Below the pieces are notes generated by a model. The model was not told the DNA's origin and made no database searches. It was given only the letters and a program-made list of their open reading frames with translations. A stretch of DNA of 24,101 bases, from contig CAJTMJ010000048.1 of the NCBI GenBank assembly GCA_910577335.1, positions 1 to 24,101 on the forward strand, in the 5' to 3' direction. Positions 1 through 6,325 of the stretch are shown in pieces. This DNA comes from an uncultured Duncaniella sp. (lineage in GTDB: Bacteria > Bacteroidota > Bacteroidia > Bacteroidales > Muribaculaceae). Made by a program: the position numbers and the translations under genes. How positions within the stretch are numbered: position 1 is the stretch's first letter; every line of letters starts with the position of its first letter.

Positions 1-1
1 A

Positions 2-391
2 TTAAAATTTAATTCTGTGTTCAATCTCTGAGGCCAGAGCAGATTTGAGTTCTCGATCAAGAGATTTTCCCATGAAGAAATGAGTACTCTTGATATTATT
101 AGATGCATCCGTTATCGTTACAAAAACAGATGAATCTTCTCTATATCCATTCAGTATTTTGGATAGACCATTTTGCTTATGCACGGAAGCCCTTACTTGT
201 TCAGGCATATTCGCAAGAATTGATATGTGGCAGACATCTCCACTTGAGCATACGGAACGGGCCCAATTCTCTATTTCTCTATAAGTGACAGTTCTCTTTT
301 GTCCACGTTTGATTAGTATCGCAATAACACCTAATGCGAGAACTGTATAACAGATGGGTTTTATGTATGACATAACGTGTATTGTCTCCAT
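2..391 (-). CDS. Small membrane-anchored protein, last gene seen of the sigma/C39 operon
   Basis: I do not recognise this 129-residue protein. Residues about 8-27 (YIKPICYTVLALGVIAILIK) form one hydrophobic segment followed by basic residues (KRGQKR), so it is probably a single-pass inner-membrane protein with a soluble domain of about 95 residues. That domain ends with a pattern (a beta-rich stretch, then a helix containing LDRELKSAL) resembling the last 80 residues of the 733-aa protein in the same operon; the similarity is weak and judged by eye. It is complete, with a TAA stop at bases 2-4, and lies 59 bp downstream of the 141-aa gene on the same strand, so it is probably co-transcribed. 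An alternative start at Met7 is possible. Its function is unknown; the operon may continue beyond the window edge. Confidence 0.7.
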   Translation of the reverse strand: METIHVMSYIKPICYTVLALGVIAILIKRGQKRTVTYREIENWARSVCSSGDVCHISILANMPEQVRASVHKQNGLSKILNGYREDSSVFVTITDASNNIKSTHFFMGKSLDRELKSALASEIEHRIKF

Positions 392-450
392 GATTGAAGG
401 TAATTATAATTCTACATGTTCTAGTGAGAGGCAGTAGCAATTTGTCACTA

Positions 451-876
451 TTACGCAGGTATTTTTATTTTTAATATCGGCTGTCCGTTAAATTGAGCCT
501 GAGATTGTGATGAAAGTCCTCCATTGGAACGAATCATTTGGTCATCAGTAATATTGCCTTGGGCATCCATTGCAACATTTACAACGCTGTTTCGCATTGC
601 ATTCAAATCATTCAGGGAAATTTCGGTGTATTTACCAGCAGCCTGATTCTGCTTGATAAATTCGCTTAACGCTCCGCCTTGAATAGTGTTTACTTCTGTT
701 GTGCCGTCATCCAAAAGTGCTTCTAATTTGTCATTAATCCAGCCAAGAATATCGGTGACGAGATCAATCACAAAACTAACAGCCCATATCGCGGCGTAAA
801 TGAGCCCGGCAATCGCCATGGCAATCAGTTCAAACAGATTGCCAACGAATCTGCCAATTTGAGATAGTATTCCCAT
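451..876 (-). CDS. Small protein with hydrophobic N-terminal half, fifth gene of the sigma/C39 operon
   Basis: This 141-residue protein is not recognised. Residues about 10-48 are strongly hydrophobic (one long or two short membrane helices, including IAMAIAGLIYAAIWAV) with no signal-peptidase pattern. The second half is polar and rich in Gln, Asn and Ser. At residues 61-68 the sequence EVNTIQGG matches the E-L-x-x-I-x-G-G form of a double-glycine processing site. That is notable because a C39-type peptidase is encoded two genes upstream; cleavage there would release a C-terminal piece of 73 residues. The match sits after a hydrophobic region rather than in a usual short leader, so this is inference. 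It lies 5 bp downstream of the 733-aa gene. It could be a membrane-active effector, a secretion substrate or a structural partner. Confidence 0.75.
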   Translation of the reverse strand: MGILSQIGRFVGNLFELIAMAIAGLIYAAIWAVSFVIDLVTDILGWINDKLEALLDDGTTEVNTIQGGALSEFIKQNQAAGKYTEISLNDLNAMRNSVVNVAMDAQGNITDDQMIRSNGGLSSQSQAQFNGQPILKIKIPA

Positions 877-881
877 ATTTT

Positions 882-3083
882 TTATAGATTGATTGTGCCT
901 ATTGGTGCACCATTCAAAAACGAGTTCAATTCATTATCGCCGTTACCGCATAAAATTCGCTTTTTGGGATAATTTTCATCAAGGAGAACATCCTCACCGT
1001 TAGAGAAGAATACACAAATGAGTGTATCCTGACCTCTACGCGTTTTTAAGATATGAGCTTTGGATGCACCTCTTACCGGAAGTTTGCTCACAACCCAGGA
1101 TCTAATTTTATCAAACTGGGCTACATCACAGCTTTCAGATTCAATAGACACCATGTTTGTACTCATGAAGAAATCTGATATTTGTTTTTCAAAATCGCCA
1201 ACTGGAGTCGATTCTGATGTAGTGCTATCGGAAGATTGGCGTCTTCCTATCTGTCCTGTCTTTTTCAGATTCCTGACGAGAGCATCCAGCTGCTTGCCTA
1301 ATCTTTCAAAAGAATCGAATTCTTTCTTCTGCATAAAGTTAGTTCTATTTGAAATGAATTGATTTGAAGTTAAATCATATTCTATGATATTCCCGTCAAT
1401 GAATGTTCCATCAACGTAAAATTGATTAGTTATGATACAACATCCGCCAATGTTGGATATGGGGATTACTTGTCCTTGTAACGAGACAAAAACGACCATT
1501 AGATTTCTACCCGGAGTAATGTATGCGACTGCTTCTTTCGCCCCATTTTGTATGGCCTGCTGTCCATTTTGGAAAATCCATGCTTGAAAATCGCTTAAAT
1601 GATATGCAGATACTTCGCGGATTTCCCACTCATATGTATTATTATTCCCAGTATTACCAATAGGCGGTTGTGTTGTAGATGGATCTGGTAAAGAAATAAT
1701 ACGTTTGTCCAGTTCTTTAGCCGCATCAGGAAGATTAATTCTAAGCAGGGTATTAGCCGCACTCTGTAAATAGCGCTTGTCGTTGCCATCAGAATTATCG
1801 CGTAACAAACGAACACACTCTTCTATGGATTCAGGAAGTCGAATCTCTCTCCCTCGGTCAAGCTTCCTGTTCGCCCACAATCCAACACCCTCTTGGAAAA
1901 TCTCAGAGGCCGAAACAGGATCGTAGTTTAACGAAGATGCTACATTTAGATATGCAATAGGTAATTTATCCTGAAGATAATTGGAACACGCAAGATTGGA
2001 CAGAGCTTTGCGATAATGCTCAGCAGCTACAGCAGGAATCTCATAATTAGCGCCATTCCGTCTGTTATATTCTGAAATTGCCTGAGGCATATAAGGGGTA
2101 GAACCATATTCAAGAAGATGGTAAATATCAGAATACATTCCGGTTACACATGAAATAATATGAGAATATTCCCTTGAAAATTTTGTAATGACAGATGTCT
2201 GAATTTCTTTAGGTAATTTATATTGTACTAATAGACAGTCAACCAAATCGCCTTTTCCTTCTGCAATTAAAGTGCCTTCTTGTTTGAGAAGGTTTGCATT
2301 GTGCTGTAATTCGGGAGAAGAAAGCGGGAGTCCGGAATTAACCCATTTTCTGGTTTCTTCGCGTTTTATTCTACCAATAGCAGAGCCGAAAGCACCACTT
2401 AAAACGGTTTGGGTTAATGGAGAATAACCATTAGAAGCTAAACCCCACATACTTATATTCAAATCAAGTAGTTCTCCGAACTCTGATTGAATTGGATTGA
2501 TGACGATTGATGGTTGTCCCTGCATTCCATACCACAATGCATTGATAAAAGCAGCATCCTGAAATCCATCCTTCCAATCACCAATCCTACAAATAGTCGG
2601 ATGTTCATGGCCATTTGAATAAGTGGTAGTAATGAAATTGCTCAGTCTATTTTTTACATCAGACTGTATCAGCATGGCATATGGGGACTTCGGGTCTGTT
2701 TTTGCCAAAAAAACATTAATTGGCACTTGTTGATTTGGCGAAAAATTGGGCTTTAAAGAAGGGTGGTCAAATGGAGTAAGTAACGGCCACATTGAACTGT
2801 TAAACTGCCCCAAAGCCCACATTTCAAGTTGTTTTTCAAACTGTGATTGAGCCTCAACCAATCTGCATTGATGACAATATTCTTGAATTAATTGATTATT
2901 AGAAAGCTCAATTTCTTTATTTAAGCGGACAGATTCAAGGTCAAGCTTATGCTTTTGTTCCATTTGGAACAGCATTTCTTCTCGACGTGATCCGGCTGTT
3001 AACTTGTCAGTGAGAGGTCTTATAACCAATTGAGATACTGAGTTAATCAACCCATACCCCATCATCATGGTAAACGGCTCCAT
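882..3083 (-). CDS. 733-residue protein of unknown function, core of the sigma/C39 operon
   Basis: I do not recognise the family. Visible layout: residues 1-35 are weakly hydrophobic or amphipathic; about 36-95 are charged and helical (likely coiled coil, containing EEMLFQMEQKHKLDLE); about 100-240 are a globular alpha/beta-looking region; about 250-460 are helical and TPR-like in feel, including AAEHYRKALSNLACSNYLQD. An Asn/Pro/Gly linker near 470-485 (PPIGNTGNNN) follows, then a beta-rich domain to about 600, a Ser/Thr-rich linker near 610-630, and a C-terminal domain from about 650 to the end. No P-loop, protease or nuclease motif is evident. It starts 2 bp after the C39-like gene and ends 5 bp before the 141-aa gene, so the products are probably made together. 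The C-terminal domain may be shared with the 129-aa protein. A sensor, scaffold or effector role is possible but unproven. Confidence 0.8.
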   Translation of the reverse strand: MEPFTMMMGYGLINSVSQLVIRPLTDKLTAGSRREEMLFQMEQKHKLDLESVRLNKEIELSNNQLIQEYCHQCRLVEAQSQFEKQLEMWALGQFNSSMWPLLTPFDHPSLKPNFSPNQQVPINVFLAKTDPKSPYAMLIQSDVKNRLSNFITTTYSNGHEHPTICRIGDWKDGFQDAAFINALWYGMQGQPSIVINPIQSEFGELLDLNISMWGLASNGYSPLTQTVLSGAFGSAIGRIKREETRKWVNSGLPLSSPELQHNANLLKQEGTLIAEGKGDLVDCLLVQYKLPKEIQTSVITKFSREYSHIISCVTGMYSDIYHLLEYGSTPYMPQAISEYNRRNGANYEIPAVAAEHYRKALSNLACSNYLQDKLPIAYLNVASSLNYDPVSASEIFQEGVGLWANRKLDRGREIRLPESIEECVRLLRDNSDGNDKRYLQSAANTLLRINLPDAAKELDKRIISLPDPSTTQPPIGNTGNNNTYEWEIREVSAYHLSDFQAWIFQNGQQAIQNGAKEAVAYITPGRNLMVVFVSLQGQVIPISNIGGCCIITNQFYVDGTFIDGNIIEYDLTSNQFISNRTNFMQKKEFDSFERLGKQLDALVRNLKKTGQIGRRQSSDSTTSESTPVGDFEKQISDFFMSTNMVSIESESCDVAQFDKIRSWVVSKLPVRGASKAHILKTRRGQDTLICVFFSNGEDVLLDENYPKKRILCGNGDNELNSFLNGAPIGTINL

Positions 3084-3085
3084 AA

Positions 3086-3865
3086 TTAAAAAAGTAATGA
3101 GTCAAAATAATTCATACTATCAAAAGAGAACGCATTTATATCGCCACCGACTAATCCAGTGAAGTCGTTAAAAACGCATTCGGGTATATTATTGGTATAA
3201 TTGAGAAATGCCAAGTCGTTGTAAAACGTATCATAAGGCATGGAACCAATCATCGGGATATTAGCCATCGGCAAGTCAAAACCTGGCATGGAGTTAAATG
3301 GGTCGAATACGTCTGGAACAGGATCATTCGTGGCCATCATAAAGCAATTTGAGTCCTCCCATGCATCGACGAAATCTTCCATAGAATACTCTTTGAGGAG
3401 ATTGCCAGTTCCGGGGTCGGTCAAAATTACTTTGACATTGTTAGGGTCGCTTGTATCTACACCGGAAACGATGAGAGCATGGTCTGCTGCATTATCCTCA
3501 AATATTTTATCGAAAATATTATCTCCCCATAATTCTCCAGAATCAACGCCAACAATAACTTTATGTCCCTGAGCAAGTTCATTTACCAAGTTAAAAATAT
3601 TGGCATTTTCATACTGCGATACAGGAATTCCATGAAGTTCAAGCAGTTTCCCTACATCTTCTGGTGCAGTCCCTCCATTATACCATCCATACATCAGAGC
3701 CTCATTTCTGAGTTGGTCTTCAGTAAAGTGAATTCCAAAGTCTTGCATTATTAATTGCTGAGACTTAATGGCACAAGTGTCGGGATAAATCTGCTGAACA
3801 TCTTCTGACATAATGTTCATTGGGGCATCCCCATGTATCATTGATGCTGGTCTGGTGTATATCAT
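3086..3865 (-). CDS. C39/papain-like cysteine peptidase, stand-alone
   Basis: This 259-residue protein has the catalytic layout of the C39-like (Peptidase_C39_2-type) papain fold: a Gln at 24 or 25 that could form the oxyanion hole, Cys31 at the start of a helix (PDTCAIKSQQLIMQDFG), His129 in a strand (AADHALIVSGVD), and Asp150 in LTDPGTG. The spacing fits the family, and the segment from about 22 to 175 covers the whole domain. The remaining 85 residues are acidic, rich in Phe, Asn and Met, and unassigned. There is no signal peptide and no fused ABC transporter, unlike bacteriocin exporters, so it probably acts in the cytoplasm. Neighbours are 2 bp away on each side. Candidate substrates are the double-Gly-like site in the 141-aa protein or the anti-sigma-like protein; neither is shown. 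The assignment to the C39/papain clan is fairly secure, but activity is inferred. Confidence 0.75.
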   Translation of the reverse strand: MIYTRPASMIHGDAPMNIMSEDVQQIYPDTCAIKSQQLIMQDFGIHFTEDQLRNEALMYGWYNGGTAPEDVGKLLELHGIPVSQYENANIFNLVNELAQGHKVIVGVDSGELWGDNIFDKIFEDNAADHALIVSGVDTSDPNNVKVILTDPGTGNLLKEYSMEDFVDAWEDSNCFMMATNDPVPDVFDPFNSMPGFDLPMANIPMIGSMPYDTFYNDLAFLNYTNNIPECVFNDFTGLVGGDINAFSFDSMNYFDSLLF

Positions 3866-3867
3866 AA

Positions 3868-4368
3868 CTAAAAGTCAAAGTTATCATTTAACATATTTTC
3901 CTCCGACTGTGCATCGGGATCTGAATCTAAGGATTGAGAATCAGTCTCGGAACTATCAGAAGCCGGCAAAAAATGTTCGCCATTATAAGGAAAGCCCTCA
4001 ATATCTGAAGAATTCGGAGCAAAGGAATCAACGATAAATGGAGATTCATGTAGTGCACCCACCTCCAGATCATCTGACATAGTTGGCAATATCATTACGC
4101 TTTGAGGTGTCTCAATTGCGGGCAAAACGAAATCAGAGGTGAACATATCTCCCTGATCAATTATTGATGAATCCTCGAAGGCGTCATTTATGTAAGATTC
4201 AACCTCGTATGACAGAAGAGAAAGGTCAGGGTTGGAATCAAGCATAGTTGAGACTAGAATAGACTCAGCATCATTCAAATTGCCTTCCATATATGCACCC
4301 AACATCTCTTCCGAGACAGGGAGGTCTTGGATACGGTCGAATTTGTTCAGTAGTTCTTCATCAATCAT
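3868..4368 (-). CDS. Anti-sigma-like acidic protein
   Basis: This 166-residue, very acidic protein is encoded directly after the sigma factor; its ATG overlaps the sigma stop by 4 bp (ATGA), which implies translational coupling. Residues about 16-50 (PVSEEMLGAYMEGNLNDAES and following) resemble the N-terminal helix pattern of anti-sigma factors, where an [S]EExLxAYxxGxL segment precedes a helix. The zinc-binding His and Cys residues of the ZAS/zf-HC2 type are absent and there are no Cys residues at all. No transmembrane segment follows, so it would be a soluble, non-zinc regulator. The C-terminal half is low-complexity, rich in Asp, Ser, Glu and Pro, and probably disordered. A role in binding the neighbouring sigma factor is inferred from position and the short motif. 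It might instead be an adaptor or a substrate of the C39-like peptidase. Confidence 0.65.
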   Translation of the reverse strand: MIDEELLNKFDRIQDLPVSEEMLGAYMEGNLNDAESILVSTMLDSNPDLSLLSYEVESYINDAFEDSSIIDQGDMFTSDFVLPAIETPQSVMILPTMSDDLEVGALHESPFIVDSFAPNSSDIEGFPYNGEHFLPASDSSETDSQSLDSDPDAQSEENMLNDNFDF

Positions 4369-4982
4369 ATCAGGCCCTCCTTTCTCAAAACTTCACAATA
4401 CTGTGCTTTCGCACGCTTATGGCAGTTATAATAATTTGCCATCGACATTTCGAGCAATAGTGCAGTCTCCTCATTCGATTTTTCATCGACATAGCGATAC
4501 TCAATCAACTTGCGGTAGCGTTGATTGGGCATCATCGAGAGTATTTTCTGCACGTCGTCCATATCGAGTTTTCGGGTGTTTGCTATGAAAGAGTCGTCAC
4601 CCATGTCATTTCTATCATCGGCGACATCATTATTTTCATTGGAAGGAATCCTTTTGGCAAACAACTGGTGGCAATAATTCTCGGTCACAATCTTGAGCCA
4701 CATGGTGAGGGTACACCTAAACCCAAAGTCCTGCAACTTGGAACGGTGAGTTTCACGATGGGGCATGAGAATGTAGACGTAAATCTCGTTTATCAGCTCA
4801 ATGGGATTCTCGCAGTCCGTGTAGTACTTATCATAAATAGCTTTGAACAGCGGATAGCACTTCCTATACAGATACTCCTTCGTGATGAAGGTGTCCCTGC
4901 GAAGTATCGCCTGAGCGATTTCTTGGTCTGTATAGAGGTCGAGTTCCATGGTGACTGGTCTATTTCTATTGGATATGGTCAT
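4365..4982 (-). CDS. Sigma-70 family (ECF-like) RNA polymerase sigma factor
   Basis: This 205-residue protein has a sigma region 2-like part at residues about 15-110 (aromatic helices such as YPLFKAIYDKYY, then FRCTLTMWLKIVTENYCHQL, equivalent to the W-L-x-x-I-x-x-N segment of ECF factors). A variable acidic linker follows at about 113-140. A region 4-like helix-turn-helix occupies about 145-205 (MPNQRYRKLIEYRYVDEKSN, then EETALLLEMSMANYYNCHKRAK). It would direct RNA polymerase to a small set of promoters, probably including its own. The start used is the ATG at 4980-4982, which lies 3 bp from one arm of the inverted repeat. A second ATG 33 bp inside is possible. It is the first gene of the minus-strand operon, and its promoter region appears to contain the candidate invertible segment. 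The sigma call is well supported; its regulon cannot be read from here. Confidence 0.8.
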   Translation of the reverse strand: MTISNRNRPVTMELDLYTDQEIAQAILRRDTFITKEYLYRKCYPLFKAIYDKYYTDCENPIELINEIYVYILMPHRETHRSKLQDFGFRCTLTMWLKIVTENYCHQLFAKRIPSNENNDVADDRNDMGDDSFIANTRKLDMDDVQKILSMMPNQRYRKLIEYRYVDEKSNEETALLLEMSMANYYNCHKRAKAQYCEVLRKEGLI

Positions 4983-4985
4983 TCA

Positions 4986-5195
4986 CTCTTGCCGAGAGAT
5001 TTGGATGTAAGGCTATCTTACAATGAATATGCAAGTTAAACATTCCGTTCAAAAGTCTGTTGCTAAACAAACCTGTTACAGAGTATTGCCAAACTAAGTT
5101 CAGAAAAATTTATTTGTCGATTTTTCGTCTTTTATGGTGTGTATGTGGGAAATAATCGCTAACTTTGCATTTGGGCAAGTCTCTCTCGGCAAGAG
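4986..5195. repeat. Perfect 14-bp inverted repeat bracketing a candidate invertible promoter segment
   Basis: The arm ctcttgccgagaga at 4986-4999 is exactly the reverse complement of tctctcggcaagag at 5182-5195. The 182 bp between them (5000-5181) contain no gene. The left arm ends 3 bp from the sigma factor start codon and the right arm lies 26 bp from the IS66 left end. Each site looks like ctct + 5-bp core + agag, with the core reversed between copies, as expected for recombinase sites in opposite orientation. Both copies are also followed on the plus strand by atttgga(t/c)gt, so a direct repeat with a 5-bp micro-inversion is an alternative. No dedicated invertase gene is evident next to it. 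Confidence 0.55.
5160..5167 (+). promoter_or_regulatory. TAACTTTG -7 box inside the candidate invertible segment
   Basis: TAACTTTG fits the Bacteroidota -7 consensus TAnnTTTG exactly. No good -33 TTTG is seen about 20 bp upstream. As the DNA is written it reads toward the IS element and away from the sigma operon. If 5000-5181 were inverted, the box would read into the sigma gene with a leader of roughly 30 nt. On the minus strand in the present orientation I see only a degenerate box (TAACTTGC) near 5032-5039, so the operon may be weakly expressed as written. Confidence 0.4.
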
Positions 5196-5221
5196 ATTTG
5201 GACGTTTGCTAAACAAGAAAA

Positions 5222-5257
5222 CCTCAGAACCTGATGGGTACAACCGTCCGCGATAGC
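5222..5257 (+). repeat. IS66 left terminal inverted repeat
   Basis: It begins cctcaga and ends with the 22-bp stretch ending cgcgatagc that is identical to the inner part of the right repeat. The five mismatches fall at positions 8 and 11-14. The inner 22 bp are the best conserved, as expected for a transposase binding site. Confidence 0.8.
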
Positions 5258-5259
5258 GT

Positions 5260-5291
5260 ATTGAAACCTGCGTGTATAAGTTCTAACTTTG
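5260..5291 (+). promoter_or_regulatory. Promoter of IS66 tnpA
   Basis: A -33-like ATTG (5260-5263), a 20-bp spacer and a perfect -7 TAACTTTG (5284-5291) fit the Bacteroidota housekeeping promoter. The tnpA ATG follows 16 bp after the box, so the leader would be only about 10 nt. Confidence 0.55.
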
Positions 5292-5307
5292 CCGTAAAAA
5301 TTGAATT

Positions 5308-5904
5308 ATGGACAAAGTGGAACTATACAGGGAGGTTTTCGCATCTTTCCGTACCCTCTGTGCCGAAGGGAAACAACCTTCGTCATTCAATGCCTACTGT
5401 AAGGCTCATGGAGTAGAACAATCGTTGATGCGTCACATACTGAAAGATGAATTTCAAAATGTGAAAGCCCTTTCAGGTTTTCAGTTCAGCAGGAGTGCCG
5501 GGGACCACGCGGTTGGAAAAATCTGTTCTCAGATCTATGAAGAGTTCAAACGTCTTTGTGCGGAAGGACGCCAACCAGGCACTTTCAAGGCATATTGCCT
5601 TCAGTATGGTATAACGCGCAAGCAGATGCATGACTATCTATATCGCAATAGACTGAGAGTAGCTGGACTTCCGGGATTTAGGGGGCCAGCGGGAGCGGGA
5701 ACGTTAAGCCATATCTGTCAGGAGATTCCGTTCGAGGAAGTGATCTTCGAGGATGCCGGCTTCCTTCCGGCAGAAGGAGGCAATGCGATAACGGTAAGGG
5801 TCGACGGTCATGTCGCCGTCATCTTTCCGGCGGACACCGATGTGGCCGTCATTGCGAAGTTTGTCAGAAAGATGGGAAAGGAGACAGGTCATGTGGGGTC
5901 TTGA
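5308..5904 (+). CDS. tnpA: IS66 accessory protein TnpA
   Basis: This 198-residue protein is the first of the three IS66 genes. TnpA proteins are small DNA-associated accessory factors needed for full transposition. The N-terminal part contains two copies of a helix-rich unit of about 35-39 residues: residues 7-45 (with LCAEGKQPSSFNAYC) and 77-111 (with LCAEGRQPGTFKAYC). They look like duplicated DNA-binding helix-turn-helix segments. The C-terminal part (about 155-192, VDGHVAVIFPADTDVAVIAK) resembles the conserved tail of IS66 TnpA proteins. The gene follows a strong promoter, and its 3' end overlaps tnpB by 14 bp in another frame. It appears intact. The call rests on position in a clear IS66 element as well as the C-terminal pattern. 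Confidence 0.75.
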   Translation: MDKVELYREVFASFRTLCAEGKQPSSFNAYCKAHGVEQSLMRHILKDEFQNVKALSGFQFSRSAGDHAVGKICSQIYEEFKRLCAEGRQPGTFKAYCLQYGITRKQMHDYLYRNRLRVAGLPGFRGPAGAGTLSHICQEIPFEEVIFEDAGFLPAEGGNAITVRVDGHVAVIFPADTDVAVIAKFVRKMGKETGHVGS

Positions 5905-6250
5905 GCACGGACTGCGGCTGTGGGTATGCCAGCAGCCGGTGTCGATGCGCTACGGCATACGCGGCCTTACGCAGATGGTGTGGTCCTGGAAAGGACATTC
6001 CCCGGCCTCGGGCGATGTCTATGTGTTCTTCTCAAAAGACCGCAGGACCATGAAGGCATTGAAGTGGGATGGTGACGGATTTCTGATGTATGTCAAGAGG
6101 CTGTCGCAGGGTCGTTTCCGGGAAGTGCTGAAAAAGGGCGATGACGGTGTCCGCAGGCTTCAGTGGGACGATTTCTATATGCTCATGAGGGGCCTCACGC
6201 CTGTGAAGGTGACTGTCGAGAATCGCTTCAGAATAACCGTAAAACAGTAG
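5891..6250 (+). CDS. tnpB: IS66 accessory protein TnpB (IS66 Orf2 family)
   Basis: The 119-residue product carries the IS66 Orf2/TnpB signature: a VSMRYGIRGLTQMV segment, then GDVYVFFSKDRRTMKALKWD, then GFLMYVKRLSQGRF. The usual TnpB length is about 115-120 residues. I choose the ATG at 5891, which overlaps the end of tnpA by 14 bp and suggests translational coupling; the frame is open further upstream to 5810, but that part is a shadow of tnpA. TnpB is required for transposition of IS66 elements by an unclear mechanism and carries no DDE catalytic residues. The gene seems intact, unlike tnpC. Confidence 0.85.
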   Translation: MWGLEHGLRLWVCQQPVSMRYGIRGLTQMVWSWKGHSPASGDVYVFFSKDRRTMKALKWDGDGFLMYVKRLSQGRFREVLKKGDDGVRRLQWDDFYMLMRGLTPVKVTVENRFRITVKQ

Positions 6251-6289
6251 ATAATAAATTAACAATCAATAGAATAAATGGTGTAAAAA

Positions 6290-6321
6290 GTTGCATATGC
6301 CGGATATTTCTCGTAACTTTA
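6290..6321 (+). promoter_or_regulatory. Promoter-like sequence of IS66 tnpC
   Basis: GTTG at 6290-6293, a 20-bp spacer and TAACTTTA at 6314-6321 match the Bacteroidota promoter except for the last base. The tnpC ATG follows 4 bp later, so transcripts from here would have almost no leader or would be leaderless. Confidence 0.4.
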
Positions 6322-6325
6322 CATC

